Source of the DNA: Ancistrus triradiatus
Taxonomy: Eukaryota > Chordata > Actinopteri > Siluriformes > Loricariidae
Direction: 5' to 3'
Length of the DNA: 64,000 nt
Assembly: GCA_025084515.1 (NCBI GenBank)
Contig: JAJAGP010000210.1
Coordinates: forward strand, 532,359 to 596,358
In this document: positions 21,326 to 32,935 of the stretch, piece after piece
Numbering within the stretch: the first letter of the stretch is position 1
Layout of the letters: each line of letters begins with the position of its first letter
Notes under the pieces: generated by a model
Database searches by the model: none
What the model was told of the DNA's origin: nothing
What the model saw: only the letters and a program-made list of their open reading frames with translations
Translations under genes and position numbers: made by a program

Positions 21326-24142
21326 TTCATAAAGGACTCTTTTTTTTCTTTTTTTATGTGGCCCATGGGAAGTACTGTGCTATTATTACATACAGTAGAA
21401 GTCAGCAGTATGAGACCCCTAGTGATGCTTCTATTTAGCATTTTTCTCAAATTTAATAAAATGGTTATCATTACAAATCATATAAACTGCGAAGTCAGAG
21501 TGAAAGTTGAAAAAAAAAGATGTTAATAAATTTCAGAATGAATTACTATTTTGTAGGTTCCCTGTTTTGCCATGATGGCAGCAGGCACTCAAGTTGGCAT
21601 GGACTCCACAAGTTTTTTTGCAAAATATTATGATTCATGTTATCCCAGCATGATTTCACAATTATTCCAAAGAGCATCTTGTGATGTTACTGAATACTTG
21701 GGGTTTATGTCCGTTGACTGGAGGAAATCCATGACGGTCAACATGCCTTGATCATTTTTAGTCTTCAAGTAGATGTCCCAAAGCCTTGAGCAGTATGAAT
21801 CTTTCTCCATACAGATCCAAAAACTCATTTTCACTACTGGTCTTAGATTTGTGGCCCCAGCTGTTTGTTTACATTCAGATGGTCAAACCCTCTTATCTGA
21901 ATTCGGCTTGTTCCAGAACATTGTTTAGGTCGTGAATAGTCTGATAATGGGAAGCTATTTTCATTACTCATTAATAGAAAATTCCTACTTTGTTCTGGCA
22001 CATGTAATCACCCAGCCTACTTTCAGTGATATCAGCATAATACTGTGGTGCAAGAGGTTGTTGGATTAGCCCTCCTGCCTGTTCGTCTGGCCACTGTGTT
22101 CATGTATCCTATTGCTTTGAGACAAATTGTAAAAAGTCCTATATAAATCAATCTGACTCGACTTGAGTAGCTTGTTTTCTGAAGTAGCAGGGCTGATTTT
22201 ACCGGCTCTACTTCCATTGTGTCTGTAATACGATGTGGTGTGAAAAGGGCATGTCATTTTCACACCATGTCATATGATGAGATAAAAGAGCTATCATTCT
22301 CTCAAATAGTTTTTCAATCAGATTTTTTAAAGAAGTATATGTATACAAGAACAGGACAAAGGTTGGAAACACCCAATTTACTGGTACCCAAAAGCATCTA
22401 AAAAGACCTTTTGTTTGTGGATCAGTGAATGAACAACATAATTACGCTGTCCATTCATCAGTTGTTACCGAACGCGACAAATGAATATGGCATTAAAATG
22501 GAACAGGGGAAAGTACAGCTTCTTCAATGGCTTCTGAACATGCAGCAGCTTGATCCCTGCAAACCACTGTACATAGTGTGATCTGCAGCATCCTTCCACC
22601 CCAAGCTTCTCTCTCTCTCTCTTGGTTCAATTGTATGAGAGGCAGGTGCATGTGTCCTTAGGGGCTTGGGATGGCTGCCAGATAATTTTGTTTGGAAAGA
22701 CAATAGGATCAGTATGGATTCATGTTACTGTGGATGCAAAATACGACACCGATAAGTGTGTGCAGTGGAGGTGGGGACTTCTTCCCGCCGCGTCCTTACA
22801 GAAAAACTGTTAGCCAAACAATACTGTTATTATGGAGGGCGTGCTAGATCCCAACACGCCGGTCACAGGTGGGTACGTGAATACAACCTGCCTTCGTTTA
22901 TCTGTTGACGCACGTCCCACTCTCAGTGTCTGCACTGTTTGCATTCAGGTTCATACCCTTTCTTCTCAGTGTGTACAGTGCTACTTTGGAAAGGTTATTA
23001 GAATGTCACATTAAGGCCAAGATTATGACAGATATAATTCAGTATTGAGTCAGTCCATTGACGGACCTGTGAATGGAATTAAAGGTATAAGAGGATTGCC
23101 CTTATTTATACCACACCGCTCAGATGTTTAATTAGGGCTTATTAATTTTGATCTCTGTCATTTCAGAATGTGTCCGTGAAAATTAGCAGCGGTTGGCTGG
23201 TAAAACAGGAATTAAATGGATAATTGCAAGTTCTAACAAAGCGTTGGTACCTGCTTGCGACTGAGTCATAAAAGACCTATGTAGGCGTTTCAAACACCTT
23301 TGAATGATGTTGCGCAATACATAATAGAAAACAGGCTGGGTTGATAAAGCTCGATAATGATGCTGTCATGATTAAGCATGTCTAGTGGTTGCTAATAATA
23401 AAGGCAGGTATTTCACTTTTCCCATTTTACCAGTTTTATTAAACACGTTTACATAATCACAAACCTTCATGTAGCTAATCACCAATAGCACACACTATGT
23501 TGCCATTTATTGTCAGTTAGTCAATTCTTAGTGCTACTTTGATTAGTCAACAACAATTATAATAAAAATACATGCTAGTAGTTTCAAACTTTGAAATGCG
23601 TATTATAATTAAAACGAGGCCAGATAAATTGGACCCGTTTACCTGAATTCAACCTAGGCTAAAATATGGCTAGGCTACATTAGACCTAGCCGCAAAGTTT
23701 CTATGTACGTGTTTGGAATGCCCTTTTAAGAATATTGTGCAATAGACCATGGTCATGAATAAGCATGTCAAATTCCTGCTGAAAATAAAGCCTGCTAAAT
23801 ATTTCTCATAGGGTTTGAAGCTGTGAATGAAATGCCGCTGCAAATGTCACCAGTTAAATCGCATGTAACATTAATTTAACTTGACTGTAATTCACAAGTC
23901 CTATTAATAAGGTCCAGAATAATGTGCAACTAAGTGCCAAAATTCATTATTTCAGATATATTACATGAACAATGTATTCGTAACTGGTTTTAAGGCTTTA
24001 AACATTGTACTTTGCTGCCCTCTTTTGAGTCATTCAGCAAATGCATCTCATCAAAAGACCCTGGATAATTTTCGCACGACTATAGAGAAACCACATTGCT
24101 TTCGTTCCTCAGTGGTGGGATTTCCCAAATCTGGGAGTAGAA
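21326..24142. other. 2.8 kb of mostly unique non-coding sequence
   Basis: I recognise no repeat except a short CT run at 22607-22621. The part 22980-23440 has several TAAT/ATTA motifs and no stop-poor frame. It is a reasonable place to look for conserved non-coding elements, which needs comparison with other fish. Confidence 0.35.
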
Positions 24143-24292
24143 TGGATAGTTGTGGCTCGGGCATTTGACTACTTATCAGAAGGTTATCTGCTAGGATGCC
24201 ACTGTTGGGCCCGTTGAGCAAGGCTCTTAAACCTCAACTGCTCTGCTTTATTGGAAATCAGTCTGTATAAGGGCGTCTGCTAAAAGCAAAGT
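24143..24292 (+). repeat. SINE family A-like, diverged
   Basis: TGCCACTGTTGGGCCCGTTG and the tail GTATAAGGGCGTCTGCTAAA match family A; the head is worn. Confidence 0.65.
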
Positions 24293-24384
24293 AGTCAGTA
24301 ATGGAAAATATGCAGCTGGAATTAGATTTTGGGGAAAGGCATTGCTACTTTTTGGATAAATTAAACATTCACACCTAAAATATA

Positions 24385-25357
24385 CATTCACCAGGAACTT
24401 TATTAGGTACACCTTGTTAGTACTGGGTTGTTCCCACTTTTTCCTTCAGAACTGCCTTAATTCTTTGTGGCGTAGGTTCAACAAGGTGCTGGAAATATTC
24501 CTCACAGATTTTGGTCCATATTGGCGTCATAGCATCACACAGTTGCTTCAGATTTGTCAGCTGCCCTTACATGATGCAAATTTCCCTTTCCACCACGTCC
24601 CACGTGTGCTTTATTGGATTGAGATCTGGTGACTGTGGAGGCCATTTGAACACAGTGAACTCACTGTCATGTTCAAGAAACCAGTATGATATTATTTGCG
24701 CTTGTGACATGGAGCATTATAATGCTGGAAATAGGCAACAAGTATAGGTACATACTGGTTACACATTGAAGGACATGGTCAGCAACAATACTCAGATTGG
24801 CTGTGACATTTAAACAATGCTCAATTAATAATAAGGGACCAGTAAGGGTGCCAAGAAAATCCCCACACCTTTACACCACCAGGATGGATCCATGCTTTCA
24901 TGTTTTATACTGTCTACCAACTTTTATTGAGCCACCATCCGAATGTCACAGCAGAAATTCAAGACTCATCAGACCAATTTTAGCACACAGGAGTGGCACC
25001 TGATGTGGTATTCTGCTGCTGTAGCCCATCTGCTTCAAGGTTTGACATGTACTTCACAACATGCTCTTCTGCATACTTTGGTTGTAATGAGTGGTTATTT
25101 GAGTTACTGTTGCCTTTCTATCAGCTCGAACCAGTCTGTCTATTCTCCTTTTGGCCTCTGGTGCCTTTCTATCAGCTCGAACCAGTCTGTCTATTCTCCT
25201 TTTGGCCTCTGGCATCAACAAAGTATTTCCCAGAGAACTGCTGGTCACTGGACATTTTCTCTTTTTCAGACCATTCTCTGTAAACCCTAGAGATGTCTGT
25301 GTGTGAAAATCCCAGTTGATCAGAAGTTTTAGAAATACTCAGCCCATCTAGCACCAT
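24385..25357 (-). mobile_element. Tc1-like element family A, inverted, one end lost
   Basis: It begins after TA with CATTCACCAGGAACTTTATT, the family A terminus. The complement of the transposase catalytic region (GGATTGAGATCTGGTGACTG) follows. The far end is missing and a SINE A starts immediately after. It carries a perfect 51 bp tandem duplication at 25111-25212. Confidence 0.8.
25111..25212. repeat. Perfect 51 bp tandem duplication
   Basis: Units 25111-25161 and 25162-25212 are identical (starting TGCCTTTCTATCAGCTCGAA). Other family A copies (for example 4470-4530) have a single unit, so the duplication arose in this copy, and recently. Confidence 0.95.
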
Positions 25358-25361
25358 GAAT

Positions 25362-25560
25362 CAGTAGTGGAGAAACAGTAGTGGAGCAGTAATTAAGGTA
25401 CTGGTCTGTTGGCTGGAATGTACAAGGTTCAAGTCCCAGCTCAGTTTTCTACTGTTGAGACCTTGAGCCTGACCTGGATTATATCTCATAAGCCTGTATC
25501 TGGTGTAAGTTGCTCTGTATAAGTGTCTGCTGAATGCTATATGATAAATGTATGTATGCA
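25362..25560 (+). repeat. SINE family A-like, diverged
   Basis: The head GTGGAGCAGTAATTAAGGTA, B box AAGGTTCAAGTCCC and tail GTTGCTCTGTATAAGTGTCT are in family order. Confidence 0.65.
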
Positions 25561-25804
25561 TATATAAATATCCTTTGCCATATGTAATAATTTCCTTACG
25601 ACTGAGCAGACTAAGGCATTGCAATAAGGTTGCAGTCTTCTTTGAGATAAAGGATTTGAATCCCATTTCTGAACTTACTATATGGCAGTAGTGGTGGGTG
25701 AGTGGTGAGGACACTGGACAACAGCCTGAAATGACAGGGGTTCAAACCTTCTACTGTATCACTCTTGATAAGGGAGTGTGCATACTGTGTGTGTGTGTGT
25801 GTGT

Positions 25805-26045
25805 GTATATATGTATGTGGAATTTGGTTTTCATGCTCTCCCCATGTCTGTGTTGTCTTCCTCTGGATACTCCAGATTTCTCATAACTTCCTTAGATATG
25901 CATTAGGCTAATTAGTGTATCAAAAGTGTCCCTGTGTGTGTGCCCTGCAATGTATTGGCTCATTGTCTAGGGCTGACTTTGCCTGGTGCCCCTTGCTGCC
26001 ATTTAGACCCCTCAATTTTGATTAAGCAGGTATGAAAATGAATGA
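25805..26045 (+). repeat. R1 repeat, diverged, ATGAATGA tail
   Basis: It has CTCCCCATGTCTGTG, GATACTCCAGATTTCTCATA and CATTGTCTAGGGCTG, then GAAAATGAATGAATG, in R1 order. A similar shorter piece follows to about 26130. Confidence 0.6.
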
Positions 26046-26513
26046 ATGCAGGTACATTAGTGCAGTGTCTTATTGGCTTCTGCCTAGTGCCCTTTGATGC
26101 AATTTAGGCCCTAAATTAGCTATGAAAATGAATTACTGACTGTACACTATTGTAAATGTGTCATGACGACAAATTTTGTTAATTTTATTATTATTTTTAA
26201 ATTAGGGATTTCTATATTTGTAGAGAAAATTGCTGTTAATTACAATTTATATGCACAAAATATGAATAGGTATGCGTCACAATTTCATATGTTTTGTGAA
26301 ATTGCACATTATGCGATCTGTATGCTGACTGCACACCATATTTTATACCGTACTTAGCAATGCTATATGGGATACTGTAGTGCACCAGTACTGACTAAAT
26401 AACCAACATACTGCACTTGTTTTCCATAGAGTGATGTATTTAATATCAATCTTATCTGTCTGTAAAGCTGTGTGTAAGACCACTGTTTCGCTCAGTCCCT
26501 CTTCACCTGTCTC

Positions 26514-26516
<3 letters not shown>

Positions 26517-26584
<68 letters not shown>
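26517..26584. repeat. (CA)n microsatellite
   Basis: Uninterrupted CA run of about 68 bases. Confidence 0.98.
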
Positions 26585-26585
<1 letters not shown>

Positions 26586-26773
26586 TTAAGGAATGAAAAA
26601 TTGTCTTATAAGGAGTGCTTTGTGTTTAATAAAAAATTCTGCACCATTCAAATGTCTTATGACTGCTGTACTACAACAGCTAATGTTAAGTACGTTAATA
26701 ATCCTAATAATAAGGTTAATAACCTAATCGGACCATGGAAGTATATGCGAATGGACTTTTAGTGTGGAAAATA

Positions 26774-27130
26774 CAGTACTGTGCAAAAGTCTTAAGCCAC
26801 CGTTAAATTAGTTGTTTTAGCAATGGTACAATGGCCATGTATAACATATTGTCAGTGATTGGACCCAAAAATTTCAAACTTGGATTCATCACTCCAGAAT
26901 ACTCTTTTCCACTGATCGTCATACAAATATTTGTGAGCTTCAACATATCTTAGCCTTTTCACTCTGTTCCCCTTCCAAAAAAGTGGTTTATTAGCTGCTC
27001 CCCTTCCAATAAGACCTTTCATGATCAAGCTTCTTCAAACAGTAGAAGGGTCAACTTGGCATCCTGATGAAGTTGCCAGATTGGAAGAGACATTTTGGAT
27101 AATACTTCATGCTTAATGATGTCTGTAGCT
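26774..27130 (+). mobile_element. Tc1-like family D, left end present
   Basis: It starts after TA with CAGTACTGTGCAAAAGTCTT and runs parallel to the copy at 29416-29911. The right terminus is missing. Confidence 0.7.
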
Positions 27131-27799
27131 CAATTGCAAAAATAAATGCAGTTCCAGGATCATATGTAATTGGGTGATCAGTTATCCCCTGATTGAATAG
27201 GAGTGATAGCTATGTAAGACAGTCCCTTTCGTGTCTTGTGCTCATAGAGACATCAGAGAAACTAAGTGCTCCAGTGAGTCACACTTAACTTCTGCCCTTG
27301 TGTTTATTAAATACACTATCATTAGATTACTCAGGTAGCAGAGAGGTCACACATTACAGGAGATATAGTAAACATGAGTAACTTTTGTAACATCTGTCAC
27401 CTCTATTTTAAGAAACATGCAAAAACACTATATTAACAAACAGTATGCATTTACTGAAGTTTATATGTAGTCTATGCAGAACACTGAGCTACAATATGTG
27501 GCCAAAAGTATATTGAAATGCCTTCTCATCTGTAGTATCTGTTATTTTATTCACACTCACTGTTATGGGAGCTATGGAATCACCATAGAGTAGAAGAATA
27601 TGGGTTGTACTGAACACCCCAGTGACACTTAATTTGGGACTTTCATAGGTTCCTCCCATACTCTTCTAAAACAAAGATCGTTTCTTACGTTGACGGAGAA
27701 CATGGCTGGCTTACACTGAGTCCTGACCTTAACTTTGCTAGACACATGGGTTAGTTTGTGATGCCTTTTTCAAGGCAGAATCCTGTGAAATTGCTCCTC
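27131..27799. other. Intergenic stretch with a MITE-like piece
   Basis: Around 27500, ACAATATGTGGCCAAAAGTA resembles the terminus of a common fish Tc1-type MITE. Nothing else is recognised. Confidence 0.35.
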
Positions 27800-28530
27800 T
27801 TTACCAACACTTTCCAATCGCATGCCAGTAGGTGAAGTGGCTACTCATCTTTAAATGTGATTGAATGAGTGTGTGATGCCTTGTCCAAGCTATATTCCCA
27901 CCTTGTGCCCAGTGTTTTTGGGGTAGCTTCTGGTTTTTCCTCCCATTTTCCAAAAATATGCCAGTAGCATAGGTTGGCTACTTCATGTCCAGTGTTTCTG
28001 AGGTAGCCTATGGTTTTCCTCATCCTGTCCAAATATAAAAAAGCAACAATATGCCTGTAGGTGCACTGGCTGCTCTACATTGGTCCTAGATGTGAGTGAA
28101 TGCGTGACTGTCCGATAGATTCTCCGGGGTATATTTCCAATTTGGGTCCAGTGTTCTGGGGTTAGACTCTCTTTTTTCTTCCACTTCCCAAAAATGCTAA
28201 TAGATGGATTGGCTGTGTGTTGCCCTGTCCAAGGCACGTTATCATCTTGCATAGGCTCTTGTTTTCCTTCAGCTTCCCAAAAGAGGTCAGTAAGTGTCAG
28301 TAGGCCAGTAGGTGTGCATGAATGGGTCAATGTGTGATGCCCTGTCCAACAATTCCATCTTGCACCCAACGTATCTGGGATAGGCTCTTGTTTTCCTCCA
28401 ACTTTCAAAATAAAACATGCCAGTAGGTGGACTGTCCAGTCGTTATAGGTATGAGTAAATGAGTGAGTGAATGGGTGAGTCTGCGATGCCCCATCTTGCA
28501 CCCAGTGTTTCTGGGACAGGCCTTGTGTAA
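27800..28530. repeat. Degenerate tandem array, roughly 100-170 bp units
   Basis: Phrases recur in the same order at least five times: GCCAGTAGGTG, a GTGAATGAGTG-like run, GATGCCCTGTCCAA, CATCTTGCACCCA, GTGTTTCTGGGATAG and CTCTTGTTTTCC. The units are diverged in sequence and length. The wording resembles the 3' part of R1-type repeats, so the array may have grown from such a repeat. Confidence 0.7.
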
Positions 28531-29415
28531 CTGCAACCGTTATTAGGAGGACGAGAGAAAGAATGTTGTATTACAAGATAGTGTTTGAGAAAGAAACATC
28601 AGATTTCAGTATACAATATTCTTTAGAACCCTGTACCATAAGTCTAGCTTTATTGATTTATAATTGTGGATTTAATGATTTAATGACCATAATATATCCA
28701 CACCATGCTGCCTCCAGTAAGTCTTTGTGCTAGAGTTTGTGTATATAGCTAGACTCTATATAGCAACAAATTTCAACATGATCTTTATTATGTCTCTGGT
28801 ATTACCCAACATCTTCTCTAACTGTGGTATTTCAGAAGCTCTGACTCGGTTGTGTTGTACAAATGTCTTATCAGAGTGGGCTGTCGGTTAGAAATGCAGG
28901 CGTAGGCTATGAGAGGACTCTGAGCTGGGCGAGCATGGTACAGTTTCCCCTCCCGAACAGCTGAGAACACTTACAGCATGACTCATGTTCACCCAGCCTA
29001 ATGAACACTATGGAATCAACACGCCCTGCCGTGTGTTCATCGTGTGATTCCACTGTGTGTAGTAGCACAATGTCCTGGAGTAGCACTTACACAAGTTTCT
29101 CAGCGAATTCTCAGACGAGTGGAAATAATCCTAATTAGTTTCAGTTCTTATTTGCTCTCTTTTGGAAAACTGCTGAAGAAAAACATCGGAGTCAGTCTGA
29201 CCATGATATTGACCTATTTTTATATTGGTTTAAAAATTACCACCACTGCCACGCTCCAGGTTTCTGTTAATTACGGAGAGTGAAAAGCCAAATTTTCTCA
29301 TCTTATTGAAATGTTTTGTCCTCTCGAGAGCAATGTGTGTTTATCACAGTGCATTGCTTTAAAGCTGCACAGAAATTGAATTAAAAGGTGCAATGAAACT
29401 TTTACTGAATATCTA
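28531..29415. other. Intergenic stretch, nothing recognised
   Basis: No repeat or coding motif recognised. Confidence 0.35.
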
Positions 29416-29911
29416 CAGCATTTGCAGAAGTCTTAGGCCACCTTTAGATGTGATGTTTTAGCAATGGTATAATGACCATATATAACATATTGTTGATGAC
29501 TGGACCCAAAATTTTAATCTTCCATTTGTCACGCCATAATACTTTAGTTTTCCACTGATTCCATTTCATTCCATCTTTGTGTGCTTTAGCATATCTTAGC
29601 CTTTTCACGCTGTTGCTCTTTTGAAAAAGAAGTTTCTTGGCTGATCAAGCTTATTAAGTAGAATGGTCAACTTGGCATTGTGATGAAGCTGCCAGATGCT
29701 GCGACTGCTCAAGTGTAAGGGGAGGGAACACGAAGTACTTGCTACTGCAGCTTAGAGAAGCTGTTTTTTTCAGATTTTATTTTTCATTTTACCTTTACTG
29801 CATAGAAATATAATAAAGAGACTGAGAAATAATTATATATGGTCATTATACAACTGCTAAATCAATGGTGTATCTAATCTAATGGTGGCCTAAGACTTTT
29901 GCACAGTACTG
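29416..29911 (+). mobile_element. Tc1-like family D, non-autonomous, both ends
   Basis: It lies between TA dinucleotides. The left end CAGCATTTGCAGAAGTCTTA and the right end, inverted CAGTACTGTGCAAAAGTCTT, are imperfect terminal repeats. At under 500 bp it cannot encode a transposase. Confidence 0.75.
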
Positions 29912-29979
29912 TATATTAATCACTAATCCTAGTGGAATTCCAAATTTTATTAAATCAAATGATCATACATATGTATATA

Positions 29980-29981
<2 letters not shown>

Positions 29982-30011
<30 letters not shown>
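29982..30011. repeat. (GT)n microsatellite
   Basis: Uninterrupted GT run of about 30 bases. Confidence 0.95.
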
Positions 30012-30013
<2 letters not shown>

Positions 30014-32091
30014 ACCACTGGTGTTTAAGATATTAAAAATATTACCATAACTGATACAAACTAAACACTAAGCAATGTTTTGCTGCAGCTCTCAGTTAAT
30101 CCCAGACAGTCGAATGAGACATGGCTCATACTTTCTCAACAGTATCATTACCAAATCTATTGGCTCAGTTCCTTCCCCTCAGCAAGTGTATACTGAATCA
30201 TTTTCCCAGTGCAAACATGGGAAGCCCAAAACGGCAGTTTCAATTTAATAAAACTTTTTTTTATGTCATTTTTTTATTTTCTTAATAACCGTTTCATCCA
30301 GAGCACGTTGCAACTGCACAGATAAGCATTTAAGCCCCGGTAACCTTGATCTTTAACATGAAATAACAAACACCAAATATTTGATTATGTGTATTCATTC
30401 ATTAGATTTTACTCGCTTATTTAACAATGTCCTGCTAATGAAATTTAAATCCTTAGTATCTTGCTGATCTTCAAAAGCAGCATAGCATTTGCAGAGCACT
30501 TTATATAGCAGAAGCATTTTGGGAATCCATAGGATCTTCCACAGCTCTTCTCATGGAATATATTTTTCTTATATTACCCCTAAACTGCAGTAATATTCTA
30601 GATTGCACTAGGAATGCAATATCTAATATAGATATAGAATAATTAATATAGATAAAACTTATCTAAACTGTTTTCCTGGGAATATCATGGTTTAATGAAA
30701 CTTGCTTCTTGGTATTATTAAATGAGTTGTTGATGGCTTGGATTGCTTGCAATTATGCTTTATCGTAAGGTTTATGGCTCTGGTATCTATTTTCTGCGAT
30801 GGTATTACCTGGCTGGAAGGCACTACCTGGTTCCTGTGGTGGACTAGCATATTAGACCATTGTACCACCTGTGCATTGTATTATTGGTAGTAATTCATTC
30901 ATTTATTTCTTTTATTTTCTGATTTTTCTCCCTACTTTATCCTGACCTGGCTCAGGACTGGTCGGGACGTACACCCTTGATAGGGCATCCCAATGCTTAG
31001 AAGAGGTCACTACTGCAGTGTTTCTGGAACTGGAGTCACTGTGGGCTGGAAATCACCACATCACACCACCTGGAGCATTACTAGTATTATTAGTAGATTT
31101 AGTAGTAGTAGTAGTAATTATCATTACATCATATGTCTTAGATTGTATTACTTCTAAGAATTTATTAGCACATGATCAAGCTCTCTATTAACTATGAGGA
31201 TCCATAATTACCTTGAATGGGACTTAATTTACGCTCAGTTTTACTGCATATTTGTAGGAGGTGAACCATATTATAATGACATTATTATTATTAGATTATT
31301 CTAGAATTATTGTAGTTAATCATTCAGTCAATCATTATTCAGTGTATTTCAGGGCATTTCTTTCTTGAAAGAAGCAAAAACATCCTCCAGCAATATGATA
31401 TTTCCATTATTTGGGCGATAAGTATTCATAAGTTACCAAAGGTGAATTTGACTACATCTAAGATTTCTATGCTAACAATTCTATGTTGTCGGTGCAATTT
31501 TTTTTTACGTGCAGACCTTCTTTATATGAATTAAGTGGTCATAGTGTGAATCTCCCTTACTTTTTATTATATTATAGTAATAAATAATCTCTGAAATACA
31601 ACTAACTTTTATCAGGTTTCATTAAGTGAAACGAAGAAAACGAAGTGGATATACTTCCCCCTCGTGGACAGAAAGCACAGGTACAACCAAGATTAAACAG
31701 CAGCTGGATACACTTTTAAAAACTTTGAAAATGCCACCAAGACAAACCTTAGTCAACTCCACCAAGGCCAGTGAATTCCATCTTGATAACGTTTCGTGTC
31801 ATATCAAATGTCTCATGGCAGAAATAGCAGCTATTACAGCTCTTTATCTAAAACAGGTCAATGCCTGGTTGCTTATCTAATTGTTTCTGTGGTAGTTTTT
31901 CAGATAGCCAAGCATACCTCAGGTTTAAAATCAGCCTTCCAAAATTGAAAGTATTGAGGTAGCAATGTACATACCTTTTACTGACTTAAATTAGGCCAGC
32001 TTGTGTTACGGGAGGCCTGTGACACCACCAGCTTAACACATTTAAACCAGCTATATTAATGCACTGATTTTACACCACATAGTAGTAGTGG
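30012..32091. other. Intergenic stretch, nothing certain
   Basis: AT-rich sequence. An 84-residue open frame at 31626-31880 shows no family motif and is not called a gene. A minus-strand CTGTCCACGAGGGGGAAG at about 31651-31668 is a weak CTCF-like match. Confidence 0.35.
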
Positions 32092-32287
32092 TACTGTGGT
32101 AGCCTAGCGGGTAAGGTACTGGACTATGGACCAGAAGGTCTAGGGTTCAAATCCCGCCTCTGCCAAGCTGCCACTGTTGGGTCCTTGAGCAAGACCCTTA
32201 ACCCACAACTGCTTGGCTTGTAAGGCTGTATCAATTGTAAGTCGCTCTGGATAAGGGCATCTGCTAAATGCTGTAAATGTAAATGTG
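32092..32287 (+). repeat. tRNA-derived SINE family A, full copy
   Basis: It is the cleanest copy: A box TAGCCTAGCGGGTAAGG, B box GGTTCAAATCC, body CTGCCACTGTTGGGTCCTTG, tail GTCGCTCTGGATAAGGGCAT then CTGCTAAATG and AAATGT repeats. Confidence 0.88.
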
Positions 32288-32473
32288 ATGATGCTGAATG
32301 GCAAAAGTCCTGGTCACTCTGACCTACAGCAACACAATTTGTTAAGCTGTACATCTCAAATCTTTATTGTAAACGTAACAGTTTCACAAACAGGTCTTTC
32401 CATGAAAAGGGTATCATTGGTCATTGGTTTTGAAAATTTTGTTGTATTTTATCATTTTGCAAATTAATTTTTA

Positions 32474-32735
32474 TGGGGTGGCACGGTGGTCAGCATGGTC
32501 ACCTCACAGCTCCTCATAGCTCCTCCTGACCCTGGGCTCTGCCTGTGTGGAGTTTGCATGTCTTCCCCGGGTCTGCGTGGGTTTTCTCTGGGTACTCCGG
32601 TTTCCGCCCACATTCCAAAGACATGTGTGTTAGTCTAACTGGTGTTTCAAACGTGCCCTTAGTGTATGAGTGTGTGAGTGTATGGATTGGCGCCCTGTCT
32701 AGGGTTGTTCCTGCCTTGCACCCTGTGTGAATGAA
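32474..32735 (+). repeat. R1 repeat, nearly full, ATGAATGA tail
   Basis: GGGGTGGCACGGTGGTCAGC opens the unit. It continues with GTGTGGAGTTTGCATGTCTT, GGTACTCCGGTTTCCGCC, CCCTGTCTAGGGTTGTTCC and GTGAATGAATGAA. Confidence 0.75.
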
Positions 32736-32891
32736 TGAAATTAATCTTATCAAAATAACAGACTTGCCCACCTCAGGCATTAAAGCTCTTGTGCAACATC
32801 CATTCCTGTTCCACCACTTCATCAACAGTGTGTAATCTAATTCACTTGTTGGCCATTAAACATGTAGAATTTAGTTTTTAACTATATATTG

Positions 32892-32935
32892 TAGATAGAT
32901 AGATAGATAGAACTTTATTAATCCTGAGGGAAATT
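32892..32935 (+). repeat. (GATA)n plus short LINE/SINE-like tail
   Basis: A GATA run is followed by ACTTTATTAATCCTGAGGGA, a sequence typical of the 3' end of fish LINE-derived repeats. Confidence 0.6.

Noticed and set aside
21640..21834. Minus-strand open frame with aromatic and Lys-rich residues
   Set aside because: It could be a transposase scrap but no diagnostic motif is visible; not enough to call.
27983..28501. 172-codon minus-strand open frame with internal repeats
   Set aside because: It is a translation of the degenerate tandem array; the repeated residues reflect the DNA repeat.
31626..31880. 84-codon open frame that might be a small gene
   Set aside because: No homology, no coding-like neighbours and a chance length for AT-rich DNA.
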